From: Klebsiella pneumoniae
GTDB lineage: Bacteria; Pseudomonadota; Gammaproteobacteria; Eutrophobiales; Eutrophobiaceae
Direction: 5' to 3'
DNA length: 64,000 nucleotides
Assembly (NCBI GenBank): GCA_945878555.1
Contig: CAMDWI010000001.1
Span: 124,001-188,000 of the forward strand
Below are positions 1 through 8,743 of this stretch, piece after piece (the stretch's first letter is position 1; each line of letters begins with the position of its first letter). The position numbers and the translations under genes are program-made. The notes under the pieces are model-generated. The model did not search any database. It had not been told where the DNA came from and saw only the letters and a list, made by a program, of their open reading frames with translations.

Positions 1-178
1 TGCCCAGCTGCAACTCTGCCGCGCGTGCGGACTGCATCGAAGTCGCCGCAAGCAAGGTCAGCCCCATTACCAACAAACGTCGGCGCAGCAAATGGTCATA
101 CGACAGTGAGATGACAGGATTGAGCACTGAAACATAAAATGAAGACAGGTTTTGCATTATGTTGTAGTTGTTACGCAT
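1..178 (-). CDS. Exported protein, N-terminal fragment
   Basis: Reading leftward from an ATG at 178, an open frame runs off the window edge after 59 codons. A GGAG ribosome site lies 8 bases upstream of this ATG. After a polar stretch of about 30 residues the product has a basic patch (LLRRR), a hydrophobic run and an A-x-A cleavage site (QSARAAE, about residues 49-55), so it looks like a long secretion signal. Nothing of the mature protein except a few residues is visible, so no function can be given. It is divergent from the TonB receptor gene to the right, with a 496-base shared control region. A shorter start at an internal ATG (codon 8) is possible. Confidence 0.6.
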   Translation of the reverse strand, partial: MRNNYNIMQNLSSFYVSVLNPVISLSYDHLLRRRLLVMGLTLLAATSMQSARAAELQLG

Positions 179-674
179 GGCAATTCTCCGATCAGTACGT
201 GCAGGTTAATTATTGACGTCAAGCTGAAGAAGACGATTAATAAAGATGCTCACCCTACCCATGGTTTTGTTATTTCATTTTTTAGTCCGTAACAGGTTTA
301 TATTCCAGTCGCACCGATCAAGAGCGCGAGGCGAAATTGATGCATCAAAATAGAACCGGATGTCATGTGGATCAGCGCACCATAATGCATCCCTGCAAGA
401 GTCAATAGTTACGTCTTGACGTAGATAAGAATTTCCTGCGAGGCACAAATCGGAATATTTTTCCCATCAAATCAGCTGATTTATTCCCCGAAAATTTTTA
501 CGCGGGAATCCGGATGTTATCCAGCAGAGATTATTCCCTTTGATTGATTGCTTCAGCGAGTTTCGCATGTGCTGTTAGATACGTCAGTGTGTCAGGGGTT
601 AAAAATCACTGGCACGCTTAATGCCTGTATCTCCGCTGTAAACCCGATGTATATCTTTTTCAGGAGTGATTAGT
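179..674. promoter_or_regulatory. Divergent intergenic region with three small palindromes
   Basis: No gene is seen in these 496 bases. Three perfect inverted repeats stand out: TTGACGTCAA at 213-222, TACGTC-TT-GACGTA at 410-423 and AAATCAGCTGATTT at 469-482. The first two share a GACGT half-site and could bind one dimeric regulator controlling the divergent pair. This is inference, because no regulator gene lies nearby. The region is AT-rich near 470-560, consistent with promoters. Confidence 0.35.
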
Positions 675-3545
675 ATGAAAATATCCAGTTCATTGTTACT
701 GAGGAATAACGGTAGCGAGCCTTTAAGCATGACCGGATTGAATCGGTTGTCCAGGCCCACCAGATTATTACCAGGGTTGATAGCCGTGCTATTGCCGATC
801 TTGCTTGCAGATGTCAATACAGTATCTGCGCAGGAAAATATTGAAGAAGTCGTAGTTACAGGTTCGTACGTGTTACGTGATGGTAACAAGGCACCGACGC
901 CGACCAGCGTGGTTGACCGTGACGCAATCAATAACTTTTCCGGAACAAATATTGGCGACTATCTGCAACAACTCCCGGTTTTTGCCGGTAACACGACACC
1001 AATAAACACGCGCCGTTCCACCAGTGCCGGTGGTGCTGGCATTAGTTCGCTGAATATGCGTAATCTCGGCACGTCCAGGACACTGGTTCTGCTCGATGGA
1101 CAGCGGGTCGTTGCATCGCAGCCGACCGGTCAGATCGATATCAATCCATTTCCGCAACAATTGATCCAGCGCGTGGATGTGGTCACTGGTGGCGCATCGG
1201 CAGTCTATGGATCGGACGCGCTGGCTGGTGCCGTGAACTTTGTACTCGACAGACATTTCACTGGCTACAAACTCGAGGCACAAGGCGGTATGACGGACAA
1301 CGGTGACAATGAAGCGAAAAATGTTACCGCCTCCGGTGGAACCGCATTTGCAGAAGGGCGCGGGCACCTGCTGTTGAGTGGCGAATACAGCCTGGTGGAT
1401 GGAATCCACGAGTGTACGCTGGACTTTTGTACGGAGGGCTGGAACATGATCACGAATCCTGCCTACACAGCCACAAACGGCCTGCCGGAACGCATCGTCC
1501 TGGATCGGAGTGCGCCAAACAATATGACGGCTGGTGGCATCATCACAGCGGGACCCTTGCGAGGTACTGCCTTTGGTCCGGGTGGCGTACCCTATCAGTT
1601 CGATTACGGTACGCTGGTGGGTACTGCCTTTAGCCAGGGCGGGGATTGGGAAGAAAACAGTGTACAAAAGTACACCTCTGTGGCGCCGTACGCCAAGCGC
1701 AGAAATCTGTTCGCGCGTACCAGCTACGAGATCTCGGAGAACATGGAGGTGTTCGCACAGTTCAGCAAGGGTGTGAATGACTCCCTCGTTGCCTCCGCCG
1801 TCAGGTTTTATCCTGGTACCCTGAGGATACAACGCGATAATGCGTTTATGCCGCAGTCTGTACGTGACCAGATGGTAGCCCTGAATCTCAATACCTTGTC
1901 TTTTGGTACATATAACGATGATCTCGGCACCATACGTTCAAAAAACAAGGTTGAACTCAACCGGTATGTGGTTGGAGTTGACGGTGACTTCGCGTTGTTC
2001 GATAAAGACTGGACCTACAGTGCCTATTATGAATATGGCCATTCGATCAATACCAAGTCGTTCTGGGACAGTCTGAAAACCCCCTATAGCCGGGGCATCG
2101 ATGCTGTCGTTGACCCGGCGACCGGCGCTATCGTCTGTCGGTCGACACTGACTTCGCCAGGTAATGGTTGCGTGCCTTACAATGTGTTCGGTACCGGTGT
2201 GAACAGTGAACAAGCTATAAATTATGTGGCGGGATGGTCGTTTGCCAGGGAGCATAACATCCAGAAAGTGGTTGCCGGCAGGGTTACCGGATCTCCTTTC
2301 GAGCTTCCGGCCGGAGAAGTCACTATGGCGATGGGACTTGAGCACAGGGTCGAAGACGGTGATGGTTTCGAAAGTCTCAATAATTCCCTTAACGAGTCAA
2401 CGTTTGGCAATCAGGCCCCTATCATCGGCGAGTACGATGTAACCGATGCATTTGTGGAGGTTGGTATCCCGTTGTTTAGCACCCTGCCTACTGCATTGAA
2501 CGCGGCAGTACGTCGCTCCGATTACAGTACTTCCGGCACGGTAACCACATGGAAGACCGGTCTGACCTTCGAGCCACATGATGATGTGGTGCTCAGAGGC
2601 TATCTGTCGCGTGATATACGTTCACCGAGCCGGCGTGAATTGTTTGCTACCGCCCTGTTTGCCGGCAATCAGGTAACCGATCCGTTCCTCGGAAATGCAG
2701 TAAGCACGGCCAATACACTGACTCTCGGCAATCCGGATCTGCTACCCGAGGTGGCCGATTCAACAGGCATCGGTCTGGTGTATACGTCCAGTCTGATCGA
2801 GGGATTCAGTGCATCGGTCGATTATTACGACATCGATATCGAGGGCTCAATCGGCTCAGTAGGGGCGCAGGCCAGGATTGATCGCTGCTTTACGGGAGAA
2901 ACTGCATTTTGTCCCTCGCTGGTGCGCAACCCGGATGGCACCCTGAAGCATATCCTGATCCAGCCGGTCAACTATGTCCTTGAAACCAACCGGGGTATCG
3001 ATATAGAAAGCAGCTACAGGTTTGCCTTGAGTGATCTGGTGTCCGGCTGGCGCGGCGATATAGATTTACGCGCGTTGGCAACACATTATCTGGAGGCATC
3101 AACCGACAGTGGCAACGGGCCTGTGGTAGACAATGTCGGATCAAATGGCAGTGGACCGCCAGACTGGAAATTCTCGATGACCGGCACCTATCGGCTGGAT
3201 AATATGCGGGTCAGTCTGACCGGGCGCGGGATCAGTTCGGGATTGATTGATACATCCTTTGTCGAATGTACTTCCGGTTGTCCTGCCTCGACCACATTTA
3301 ACCGGACCATCGACAATAACCGTATCGACGGTGCGCTATTTTTTGATTTGTCGATGAGTTATAGCCTGAGCAACTTCTTCAAAACAGAGGAAACCGAGCT
3401 GTTTCTGGTGGTCCAGAATCTGATGGACAAGGACCCGGAGATATTTCCCCGTTTTGGCGCAAACCCGGTGGACCCGGCATCGAATCCTACGTATTACGAC
3501 ATTCTGGGTCGTGAGCTGAGGTTTGGTGTCAGGATGCAATTCTGA
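675..3545 (+). CDS. TonB-dependent outer-membrane receptor
   Basis: An outer-membrane beta-barrel importer that would use TonB energy to bring a ligand into the periplasm. The ATG at 675 is preferred because CAGGAG (661-666) is correctly spaced; a GTG at 666 overlaps that site. The 956-residue product has a basic N-terminus, a hydrophobic signal segment ending near VSAQ, then the TonB-box-like EEVVVTGS. The plug domain follows (DAINNF, LNMRNLGTSRTLVLLDGQR, DVVTGGASAVYGSDALAGAVN), then a long barrel ending in an aromatic residue (RFGVRMQF), as expected for BAM recognition. Its length and plug resemble the large Caulobacter/Xanthomonas-type receptors, and it is not a close relative of the three shorter receptors in this window. 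The ligand is unknown. A strong terminator follows at 3594. Confidence 0.93.
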   Translation: MKISSSLLLRNNGSEPLSMTGLNRLSRPTRLLPGLIAVLLPILLADVNTVSAQENIEEVVVTGSYVLRDGNKAPTPTSVVDRDAINNFSGTNIGDYLQQLPVFAGNTTPINTRRSTSAGGAGISSLNMRNLGTSRTLVLLDGQRVVASQPTGQIDINPFPQQLIQRVDVVTGGASAVYGSDALAGAVNFVLDRHFTGYKLEAQGGMTDNGDNEAKNVTASGGTAFAEGRGHLLLSGEYSLVDGIHECTLDFCTEGWNMITNPAYTATNGLPERIVLDRSAPNNMTAGGIITAGPLRGTAFGPGGVPYQFDYGTLVGTAFSQGGDWEENSVQKYTSVAPYAKRRNLFARTSYEISENMEVFAQFSKGVNDSLVASAVRFYPGTLRIQRDNAFMPQSVRDQMVALNLNTLSFGTYNDDLGTIRSKNKVELNRYVVGVDGDFALFDKDWTYSAYYEYGHSINTKSFWDSLKTPYSRGIDAVVDPATGAIVCRSTLTSPGNGCVPYNVFGTGVNSEQAINYVAGWSFAREHNIQKVVAGRVTGSPFELPAGEVTMAMGLEHRVEDGDGFESLNNSLNESTFGNQAPIIGEYDVTDAFVEVGIPLFSTLPTALNAAVRRSDYSTSGTVTTWKTGLTFEPHDDVVLRGYLSRDIRSPSRRELFATALFAGNQVTDPFLGNAVSTANTLTLGNPDLLPEVADSTGIGLVYTSSLIEGFSASVDYYDIDIEGSIGSVGAQARIDRCFTGETAFCPSLVRNPDGTLKHILIQPVNYVLETNRGIDIESSYRFALSDLVSGWRGDIDLRALATHYLEASTDSGNGPVVDNVGSNGSGPPDWKFSMTGTYRLDNMRVSLTGRGISSGLIDTSFVECTSGCPASTTFNRTIDNNRIDGALFFDLSMSYSLSNFFKTEETELFLVVQNLMDKDPEIFPRFGANPVDPASNPTYYDILGRELRFGVRMQF

Positions 3546-3593
3546 TTGGGCTGACGGTGTCCGAAACTCAAAATCAGAATAAATGAAAACACA

Positions 3594-3640
3594 CTGTCCG
3601 CCCCCGGCCATATGACTGTGCCTGGGGCGGACAGTTTTTT
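3594..3640 (+). terminator. Rho-independent terminator after TonB receptor
   Basis: An 11-bp GC-rich stem (3594-3604 pairing with 3624-3634, CTGTCCGCCCC type) is followed directly by six T residues. It sits 49 bases after the receptor stop codon. Confidence 0.85.
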
Positions 3641-3792
3641 GTATAACAATGCTGCCCCGACAAGTAAATGTAAAAAGTAAACGGTGATTTCACCAGTCAG
3701 GGGATAGGCAGTCCGTAAATGTTTGCTAATATCAACAAGGGGTAACGGTTTGCGTTCAGTTTGTTTCAGGCCTACTGGCCAGGTGTAATACG

Positions 3793-4440
3793 TTGCCTAC
3801 GATTTATAAACGCAAAAGCCGTTTAACAGCGCGAAAACAGGGTCGGTTGCTGGAGTATTTCGTGGCCGGCACCAGCGCACGTGCGGCATCCGAGTTGGCC
3901 GGTGTCCAGCCGAATACGGCCGTCGTGTTTTTTATGCGCTTGCGCCAGCTGATTTCCAGTCAGTTGCCAAGTTATACACTCTCCCGTGACATCGACATGG
4001 CAGGCGAACTACGCACCGGGCCGGGCTACCCTTATGCAAACAGGATCGTGGTATTCGGTTTGCTCCGCCGGGATGGCAGAATACATGTCGCAATAATTCC
4101 GAATGAAAACAGCACACAGTTGCAACCGGTCTATGCCGAAAAGGTCATGCCGGAATATGTCTTTTATATCCATTCCACACAAACCTTGCGCACATTCTTT
4201 CTCTCGGACCTGCATTTCGAGTGTACGAGTCCATCGAACCTGGCTGACAGCAGGAAAAACCATCTGGTCGGGATTGAGAATTTCTGGAACCAGGCCCGTA
4301 AGCATATGCAAAAATATAACGGCGTCAGGCTGGATAATTTTTACTGGTTTTTGAAAGAGTATGAATGGCGGTTCAATGGCGGCGACCACGGCCAGCTGCT
4401 GGAACAGCTGAAGTCGTGGTATCGGTACTCACGAAACTAG
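3793..4440 (+). CDS. IS1595/IS1016-type transposase, probably inactive
   Basis: The 215-residue product matches the IS1016 branch of IS1595 transposases. The N-terminal half has the helix-turn-helix-like region (LLEYFVAGTSARAASELAGV). The C-terminal half has the family signature GIENFWNQARKHMQKYNG followed by KEYEWRFNGG. The start is a TTG at 3793. In family members the first catalytic Asp sits in DESYFGG and the second in YTD. Here the first region reads DIDMAGEL and the second reads YIH, so the second Asp is His; the Glu of GIENFW is kept. The frame is intact at full length, but catalysis is doubtful, so this may be a decaying copy or a domesticated DNA-binding protein. I found no terminal inverted repeat upstream. 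Its stop codon touches palindromic element copy A. Confidence 0.8.
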   Translation: MPTIYKRKSRLTARKQGRLLEYFVAGTSARAASELAGVQPNTAVVFFMRLRQLISSQLPSYTLSRDIDMAGELRTGPGYPYANRIVVFGLLRRDGRIHVAIIPNENSTQLQPVYAEKVMPEYVFYIHSTQTLRTFFLSDLHFECTSPSNLADSRKNHLVGIENFWNQARKHMQKYNGVRLDNFYWFLKEYEWRFNGGDHGQLLEQLKSWYRYSRN

Positions 4441-4607
4441 ATAACTGTTCCGAAATCCTGTTCAGATTGGGCACGGGAATATTACCCTTCCAGACACGCT
4501 GTGAATACATCCATGTACGCTCGAGCGCCGCATCCATGCGGCTAACGGTCTGTCACGGTAATATTCCCGTGCCCAATCTGGGCTGTCGTGGATTTCGGAA
4601 CAGTTAT
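4441..4607 (+). repeat. Variable-arm palindromic element, copy A
   Basis: This is a nested palindrome. The outer arms (4441-4458 and 4590-4607, ATAACTGTTCCGAAATCC) pair perfectly over 18 bp. The inner arms (4463-4486 and 4557-4580) pair perfectly over 24 bp and have a sequence unique to this copy. The core 4487-4556 is shared with copies at 42.8, 46.0, 47.2 and 62.4 kb. It contains TTCCAGACACGCTGTGAA, a TACATCCATGTA hairpin, a GCCGCATCCATGCGGC hairpin and ACGGTCTGTCA. It begins at the base after the transposase stop codon. Confidence 0.85.
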
Positions 4608-4659
4608 TTAGTTCCGTATAACAGTGGAGGCCGGGTGGCCCCCACTATATTAACAGCGA

Positions 4660-4797
4660 CTATTTACTTTTATTTGCTGCATCTTCCAGTTCTTCACCGG
4701 CAGACTGAATATCTTCGCCTGCACCTTCCATCGTGTTACAAGCCGACAACATGAACATAAGCAACATAAAAACTGGAGCAAGTTTGATGTTTTTCAT
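4660..4797 (-). CDS. Entericidin-like small lipoprotein
   Basis: A 45-residue product with a short charged start (MKNIKLAP), a hydrophobic segment (VFMLLMFMLS) and a lipobox LSAC with Cys20, followed by NTMEGAGEDIQSAGEEL. This is the pattern of the entericidin A/B family: a lipidated Cys, then a G-x-G-x-D-I repeat region predicted to form an amphipathic helix. Family members are tiny envelope lipoproteins linked to stress or toxin-antidote behaviour in enterobacteria; no activity is claimed here. Only a weak GTGGA ribosome site precedes the ATG. The gene lies downstream of and co-directional with the PhoH gene, 80 bases away, and could share its transcript. Confidence 0.8.
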   Translation of the reverse strand: MKNIKLAPVFMLLMFMLSACNTMEGAGEDIQSAGEELEDAANKSK

Positions 4798-4877
4798 AAT
4801 TTTCCACTATTGATTTATTCAGGAACACAGAAGATACCCCTGACCTGTTCAATAGTATGTGCGCTATCGCACAAGCC

Positions 4878-5648
4878 TTACTCTCCCTCCAGCCGGTCCT
4901 TGGCGATGATGTAGTCCCGGACAAACCTGCTGCGCACAATGTCTTCGCGCTGGAATTCCACATAGGTGATGCCGGACATCTGCCGGATGATGTTGATGAA
5001 CCGATGCAGGCCGTTGCGTTCCTGCTCCCGTGTCAGGTCAGACTGCCGGAAGTCTCCGCAGAACATCAGTCGGCAATTCTTGCCGACACGGGTTATTACG
5101 GTGTCAAGCTCCTGGAAATTGCAGTTGGAAAACTCGTCGACTATCACGTAACAGTTGTCGAGTGTTGTGCCGCGGATGAACGAAGTGGAGATGAACTCGA
5201 TGATATTTTTTGATTTCAGTATCTCGTAGGCGTCGCCGCGGCCAAACAGTTCATTGCATATCGCCTGGTAGGGCGCCTCGTAGACCTTCGTCTTTTCCTT
5301 TTGATCGCCAGGCAGAAAACCCATATCGCGGGTGGGCACCACACTGCGGATGATATAAATCTTGTCCTGCGCCTGTTTGCGATTCAGTAACTCGTTCAGG
5401 CTGAGATAGAGAGAGAGGAAGGTCTTGCCGGTACCGGCGATCCCGTGCAGCATCAGATGGTCGCCACTGTCAAACGCTGTGAACGTGAGTTTCTGGTTTG
5501 CGGTCAGTGGTGATACGCCCTTCATTCTGAAGTTGTGCATCCTGACCGGATGCACGGAAACCAGTCTCGGTTTCTCATAGGTATCCTGATAAGCATCATA
5601 ATCATGCAGTACCAGTCGCTTGCGGTTTTTAGTTCTTTTAGTGGACAA
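4878..5648 (-). CDS. PhoH-like ATPase
   Basis: A cytoplasmic P-loop ATPase of the PhoH family (256 residues). Walker A is GIAGTGKT at 69-76, Walker B is YVIVDEFSN with Asp171-Glu172, and the sensor-like GDFRQ is at 198-202. The protein resembles the C-terminal half of PhoH2; the N-terminal PIN ribonuclease domain of PhoH2 is absent and is replaced by about 45 basic residues. PhoH proteins are tied to RNA metabolism and phosphate stress, but their substrate is not settled. The start is TTG at 5648, supported by a strong GGAGG seven bases upstream and the lack of a better ATG. It is divergent from the substrate-binding protein gene at 6160. Confidence 0.9.
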   Translation of the reverse strand: MSTKRTKNRKRLVLHDYDAYQDTYEKPRLVSVHPVRMHNFRMKGVSPLTANQKLTFTAFDSGDHLMLHGIAGTGKTFLSLYLSLNELLNRKQAQDKIYIIRSVVPTRDMGFLPGDQKEKTKVYEAPYQAICNELFGRGDAYEILKSKNIIEFISTSFIRGTTLDNCYVIVDEFSNCNFQELDTVITRVGKNCRLMFCGDFRQSDLTREQERNGLHRFINIIRQMSGITYVEFQREDIVRSRFVRDYIIAKDRLEGE

Positions 5649-6159
5649 GGGGTAGCCTCCAGATCAGGTTCAGGGTGATTGCCGGAAATATTTTTGTAAC
5701 GGGTATTGAAACGCCATCGCAACAAGCGTCATGCAGACTGCGGGTGTCGAGAGCTGCAAAACGGGTTGTGGGGTCGTACTGATTAGCGGGAAACGGGGAC
5801 GACAGAGACGCCGTCTGGGCTGCTGTCTGATGCTGAATCAGCCCGGGTTTATGCACTGGATACGGCGTAGTGGTATACCATCAGGTTCAAAAGTCTACTG
5901 CTGAAGAATGACAATTACCAGCAGAAAAGATGACAGCCAGGTTAACACTCTGATTCACAATTACGTCGGGTCTGTCGGGTGACTGCTGACAGCAGTAAGT
6001 GATCAGGAACAGGTGTGCTGGAATACATCCCCCGGGAGAGAACAGGGCAGACCGCTCTCCTGTGCAAAAACCGTGAATTTCAGGGATCAGACTACACTCT
6101 GAGGTATGTCCATGTTATAAATAGCCCACCAAAACATTTTTTCATTGCGAGGGGCAGTT
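5649..6159. other. Divergent intergenic region
   Basis: These 511 bases separate the PhoH and substrate-binding genes and must hold both promoters. I see no RNA gene, riboswitch or convincing small coding sequence. Short open frames here lack ribosome sites. Confidence 0.5.
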
Positions 6160-7197
6160 ATGAACAGGTTTCGCTGTATTCAAAAATCACTTTTACTGAC
6201 GGGTATTTTGTCCGTTGGCACATTATTCAGTGCCAGCAGTCTGGCACAGTCGCAGCCGATGCTGGTGCCGTTGACGGACGTCTCTACCAACAAGCTTCCC
6301 TATATCGTGGCCAAGGAAGAGGGGATATTTGACAAATACGGTATCGGCATTCAATTGTATATGACCAACAATGCCGCCGAGAAAGGGGCAGGTGACGGCA
6401 TGACACCGAATCCGGAATATGTGGATGATCCCGAGGGTGAACGCCTGATCAGTACCGGCGGTGGTGTCGGTGTGGTCACCCGCCGTGCCAATGAAGGTGG
6501 CGACCGGGTGGTTATTGGTACCACCGGAGATATGCTCAGCTGGTGGGTGTATGCGAGAGAAGGGATCAACACCATTGAGGACCTGAAGGGCAAGGTGCTT
6601 TCGGCAACGGGCATAGACAGCAGTTGCACCGGTGGTGCTGCACATGTACTGGCCAAGCGTATGGGCTGGGAGATCGGCAAGGACATCATGCTGTTTGAGA
6701 ACCACGAATCCCGCATCGACAAGATGCTGGACGGGGTATATGACGCCGTCATCGTCTCCGAACTGCCGGATGTCTATGCACGCAACAAGGGCCTGAAGCC
6801 GCTGATCAGTTTACGTGACTGGGGCCTGCCCTATGCCTGTTCCGGTATCAGTGCCAGCAAGGCATGGCTGGAAATCCCGCAGAACCGCGAGACCGCCAAA
6901 CGCTTCCTGATGGCGACCATCGAGGCGATTGCGCTGATGAAGGAAAAGCCGGAGACGGTTTACAAGGCGCTGGACAAATGGTACGGCATTAAAGATCCTG
7001 CGGTGCAAAAACAGATGTATGCCTATATTGAGGAACTCCCGGCCAAGCCCTATCCTTCAGTCAACGGCATCAAGGTGATTATGGATACCTTTGATACCGA
7101 GGCGATGAAAAAAATGCAGATTACCGATATGTATGATGACAGCATCATGAAGGAAATCGACGCCAGCGGGTTTATCGACAAGTTATACAACAAATAA
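6160..7197 (+). CDS. NMT1/SsuA-like periplasmic substrate-binding protein
   Basis: A 345-residue exported protein. A signal peptide (hydrophobic LLLTGILSVGTLFSASSLAQ, cleavage near residue 30) is followed by a type II periplasmic binding fold of the NMT1/THI5/SsuA/TauA group. Visible hallmarks are the opening strand with KLPYIVAKEEGIFDKYG, the GGGVGVVTRR segment and the hinge EDLKGKVLSATG. Relatives bind sulfonates, nitrate, pyrimidine precursors or aromatic acids; the ligand here is unknown. The ATG at 6160 follows GAGGGG at 6149-6154. No ABC permease or ATPase accompanies it, so it is an orphan binding protein that either borrows a distant transporter or acts as a sensor. The next gene in the same direction is an exported hydrolase. 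Confidence 0.85.
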   Translation: MNRFRCIQKSLLLTGILSVGTLFSASSLAQSQPMLVPLTDVSTNKLPYIVAKEEGIFDKYGIGIQLYMTNNAAEKGAGDGMTPNPEYVDDPEGERLISTGGGVGVVTRRANEGGDRVVIGTTGDMLSWWVYAREGINTIEDLKGKVLSATGIDSSCTGGAAHVLAKRMGWEIGKDIMLFENHESRIDKMLDGVYDAVIVSELPDVYARNKGLKPLISLRDWGLPYACSGISASKAWLEIPQNRETAKRFLMATIEAIALMKEKPETVYKALDKWYGIKDPAVQKQMYAYIEELPAKPYPSVNGIKVIMDTFDTEAMKKMQITDMYDDSIMKEIDASGFIDKLYNK

Positions 7198-7215
7198 TTC
7201 GCAGGTCGTGAACAG

Positions 7216-7249
7216 GGGCCCGGATGCAAAAAACATTCGGGCCCTTTTT
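7216..7249 (+). terminator. Rho-independent terminator
   Basis: An 11-bp stem (7216-7226 with 7234-7244, GGGCCC-rich) closes an A-rich loop and is followed by TTTTTA. It lies 19 bases after the binding-protein stop codon, so the hydrolase at 7321 probably has its own promoter. Confidence 0.85.
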
Positions 7250-7320
7250 ATTTGGCACTGCCTGGGATAATGAAAATGTGATTTAATCCGGGCAGGTACT
7301 TTCTGACTCAAGGGGGGGAT

Positions 7321-8700
7321 ATGCGTGAATTTCTTAAAGTGATACTACTCGGGCTGGGATTGGTCGGCACCAACACTGTGATGGCACAAACTATGGAGGC
7401 TGCCGGGACAGAGGTGCTGGAAATGTTAGGTACTGACCAGCCCTGGCATGTAGTGAACCAGTCGTTATTTGATCGTCTTGGCTGGGATGTCCCGGATCGG
7501 GGGCAGGCGGTCAGGACGCTGGCTGGCAAGGCGGCCGGGGCGGCCTTCGACCCGCAGGCACTCGCCGGTTTGCCGGCAGAACAGACCGGCTACACGGCAG
7601 CATGGCATGAACTACGTTACAACTACTACGGTCTGGACTGGGACATTACCGGCCTGTTGCTGACGCCACAACAGCCAGTCGAGGGCATGCCGACGGTTGT
7701 TGTATTACACGGTGGATCGTCCAACTGGTACGAATTTTTTGTTGACCCGCTGAATAACCCCGGCCTCGGCCAGTATCTGGCACAAAAGGTGCCGGTGTTA
7801 CTGGTAACGATACCCGGTAATTACCGGGCGGGCGGCTGGACGGAGGCCGTGCCGGATCGCAAGCCGCGATATCTGCTGGATCGCGAGTTATCTGCGGAAG
7901 AGGTGAAAGTTCGTAATGCATCGTTCACATTTCAATTGCTCGCAAACGGGATCGAGCAGCTGGTTGAAAAGGTGACGACCGGCCCGATTGTTTTCGTTGC
8001 CCATTCGACCTCAGGCGAGATCCCCTACATGCTGCATCACTCTGCTTTAAAGGAACGGATGCATGGATGGATCCTCGGTTGGGGTAGCGGAAGCACGTCC
8101 AGTATGAAGGCGATGCAGGACCGCTGGGGATACAAGCAGACAGCGGCTGATTATCCGCCAGTGGGTGAGTTGCGTACCAGGCCGGTTGAGGAATATGCAG
8201 GTGATTATCTGGGGCCGTTAAATCCTGCCTGGCAGGAGGGTGACTCCCGGGAAGCGATAGCCAGACGCTGGATGGGAGAGCTGGAATTTCAACGTCGACC
8301 GCATTTCAAACAACCATTGCAGGATATTGAACGCCGGGGCGCCGTACCGGGTATGAGTGCATCGATCATAAACCAGGTTCGGGAAACCTTGGCCGGTAAT
8401 ACATTGGGTGTCGATCCTGAGGCCGTCATAGCCGATCTGTTTGCACCGATGCGGGTGCCATTGACCGGTTATTCGAAGATGATCTGGACCACTACCAGAC
8501 TGGATACGGGCCACTGGAATCCGGAGAACACGGACAATGCCACTACAGTGCAGGTGGCAAATGAGGCGAGACAACTTAATCCGGGCAGTGAAGTCCGCGC
8601 CCTGTTATTTGATGTCGACATGACACATTACGGACATATCGAAAGACCAAAACAACTGGCCGCAGGTTTGTATACATCTCTGTACTGGCTGGTGCATTGA
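7321..8700 (+). CDS. Exported alpha/beta hydrolase
   Basis: A 459-residue periplasmic hydrolase. The signal peptide is MREFLKVILLGLGLVGTNTV with cleavage after MAQ. The fold is suggested by the oxyanion strand TVVVLHGGSSNWYEFF (125-140), the nucleophile elbow VAHSTSGE (Ser229) and a late His in MTHYGHIERP (His436 or His439). The elbow departs from the GxSxG consensus, with Ala and Ser at the small positions. Its substrate is unknown, probably an ester or related bond. A similar architecture and the shared PGNY motif make it a diverged paralogue of the hydrolase at 57658. Seven G residues (7312-7318) sit two bases before the ATG and act as the ribosome site. Confidence 0.8.
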   Translation: MREFLKVILLGLGLVGTNTVMAQTMEAAGTEVLEMLGTDQPWHVVNQSLFDRLGWDVPDRGQAVRTLAGKAAGAAFDPQALAGLPAEQTGYTAAWHELRYNYYGLDWDITGLLLTPQQPVEGMPTVVVLHGGSSNWYEFFVDPLNNPGLGQYLAQKVPVLLVTIPGNYRAGGWTEAVPDRKPRYLLDRELSAEEVKVRNASFTFQLLANGIEQLVEKVTTGPIVFVAHSTSGEIPYMLHHSALKERMHGWILGWGSGSTSSMKAMQDRWGYKQTAADYPPVGELRTRPVEEYAGDYLGPLNPAWQEGDSREAIARRWMGELEFQRRPHFKQPLQDIERRGAVPGMSASIINQVRETLAGNTLGVDPEAVIADLFAPMRVPLTGYSKMIWTTTRLDTGHWNPENTDNATTVQVANEARQLNPGSEVRALLFDVDMTHYGHIERPKQLAAGLYTSLYWLVH

Positions 8701-8707
8701 GACGGGA

Positions 8708-8736
8708 GGCCGGAGTGCCGTTACACTCCGGCCCCT
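8708..8736 (+). terminator. Hairpin terminator between convergent genes
   Basis: A perfect 10-bp stem (8708-8717 with 8724-8733, GGCCGGAGTG) is followed by a short CCCTTT tract. It lies between the hydrolase stop and the stop of the convergent metallo-beta-lactamase gene. Confidence 0.6.
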
Positions 8737-8743
8737 TTGTTGA

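Noticed and set aside
873..1832. A 319-codon open frame antisense to the TonB receptor at 675
   Set aside because: The plus strand encodes a full receptor with plug and barrel. The antisense frame reflects codon bias and has no motif.
4441..4607. Copy A read as the terminal inverted repeat of an intact IS with the transposase
   Set aside because: Both 18-bp arms lie downstream of the transposase gene and I find no matching end upstream of 3793, so the gene is not bracketed.
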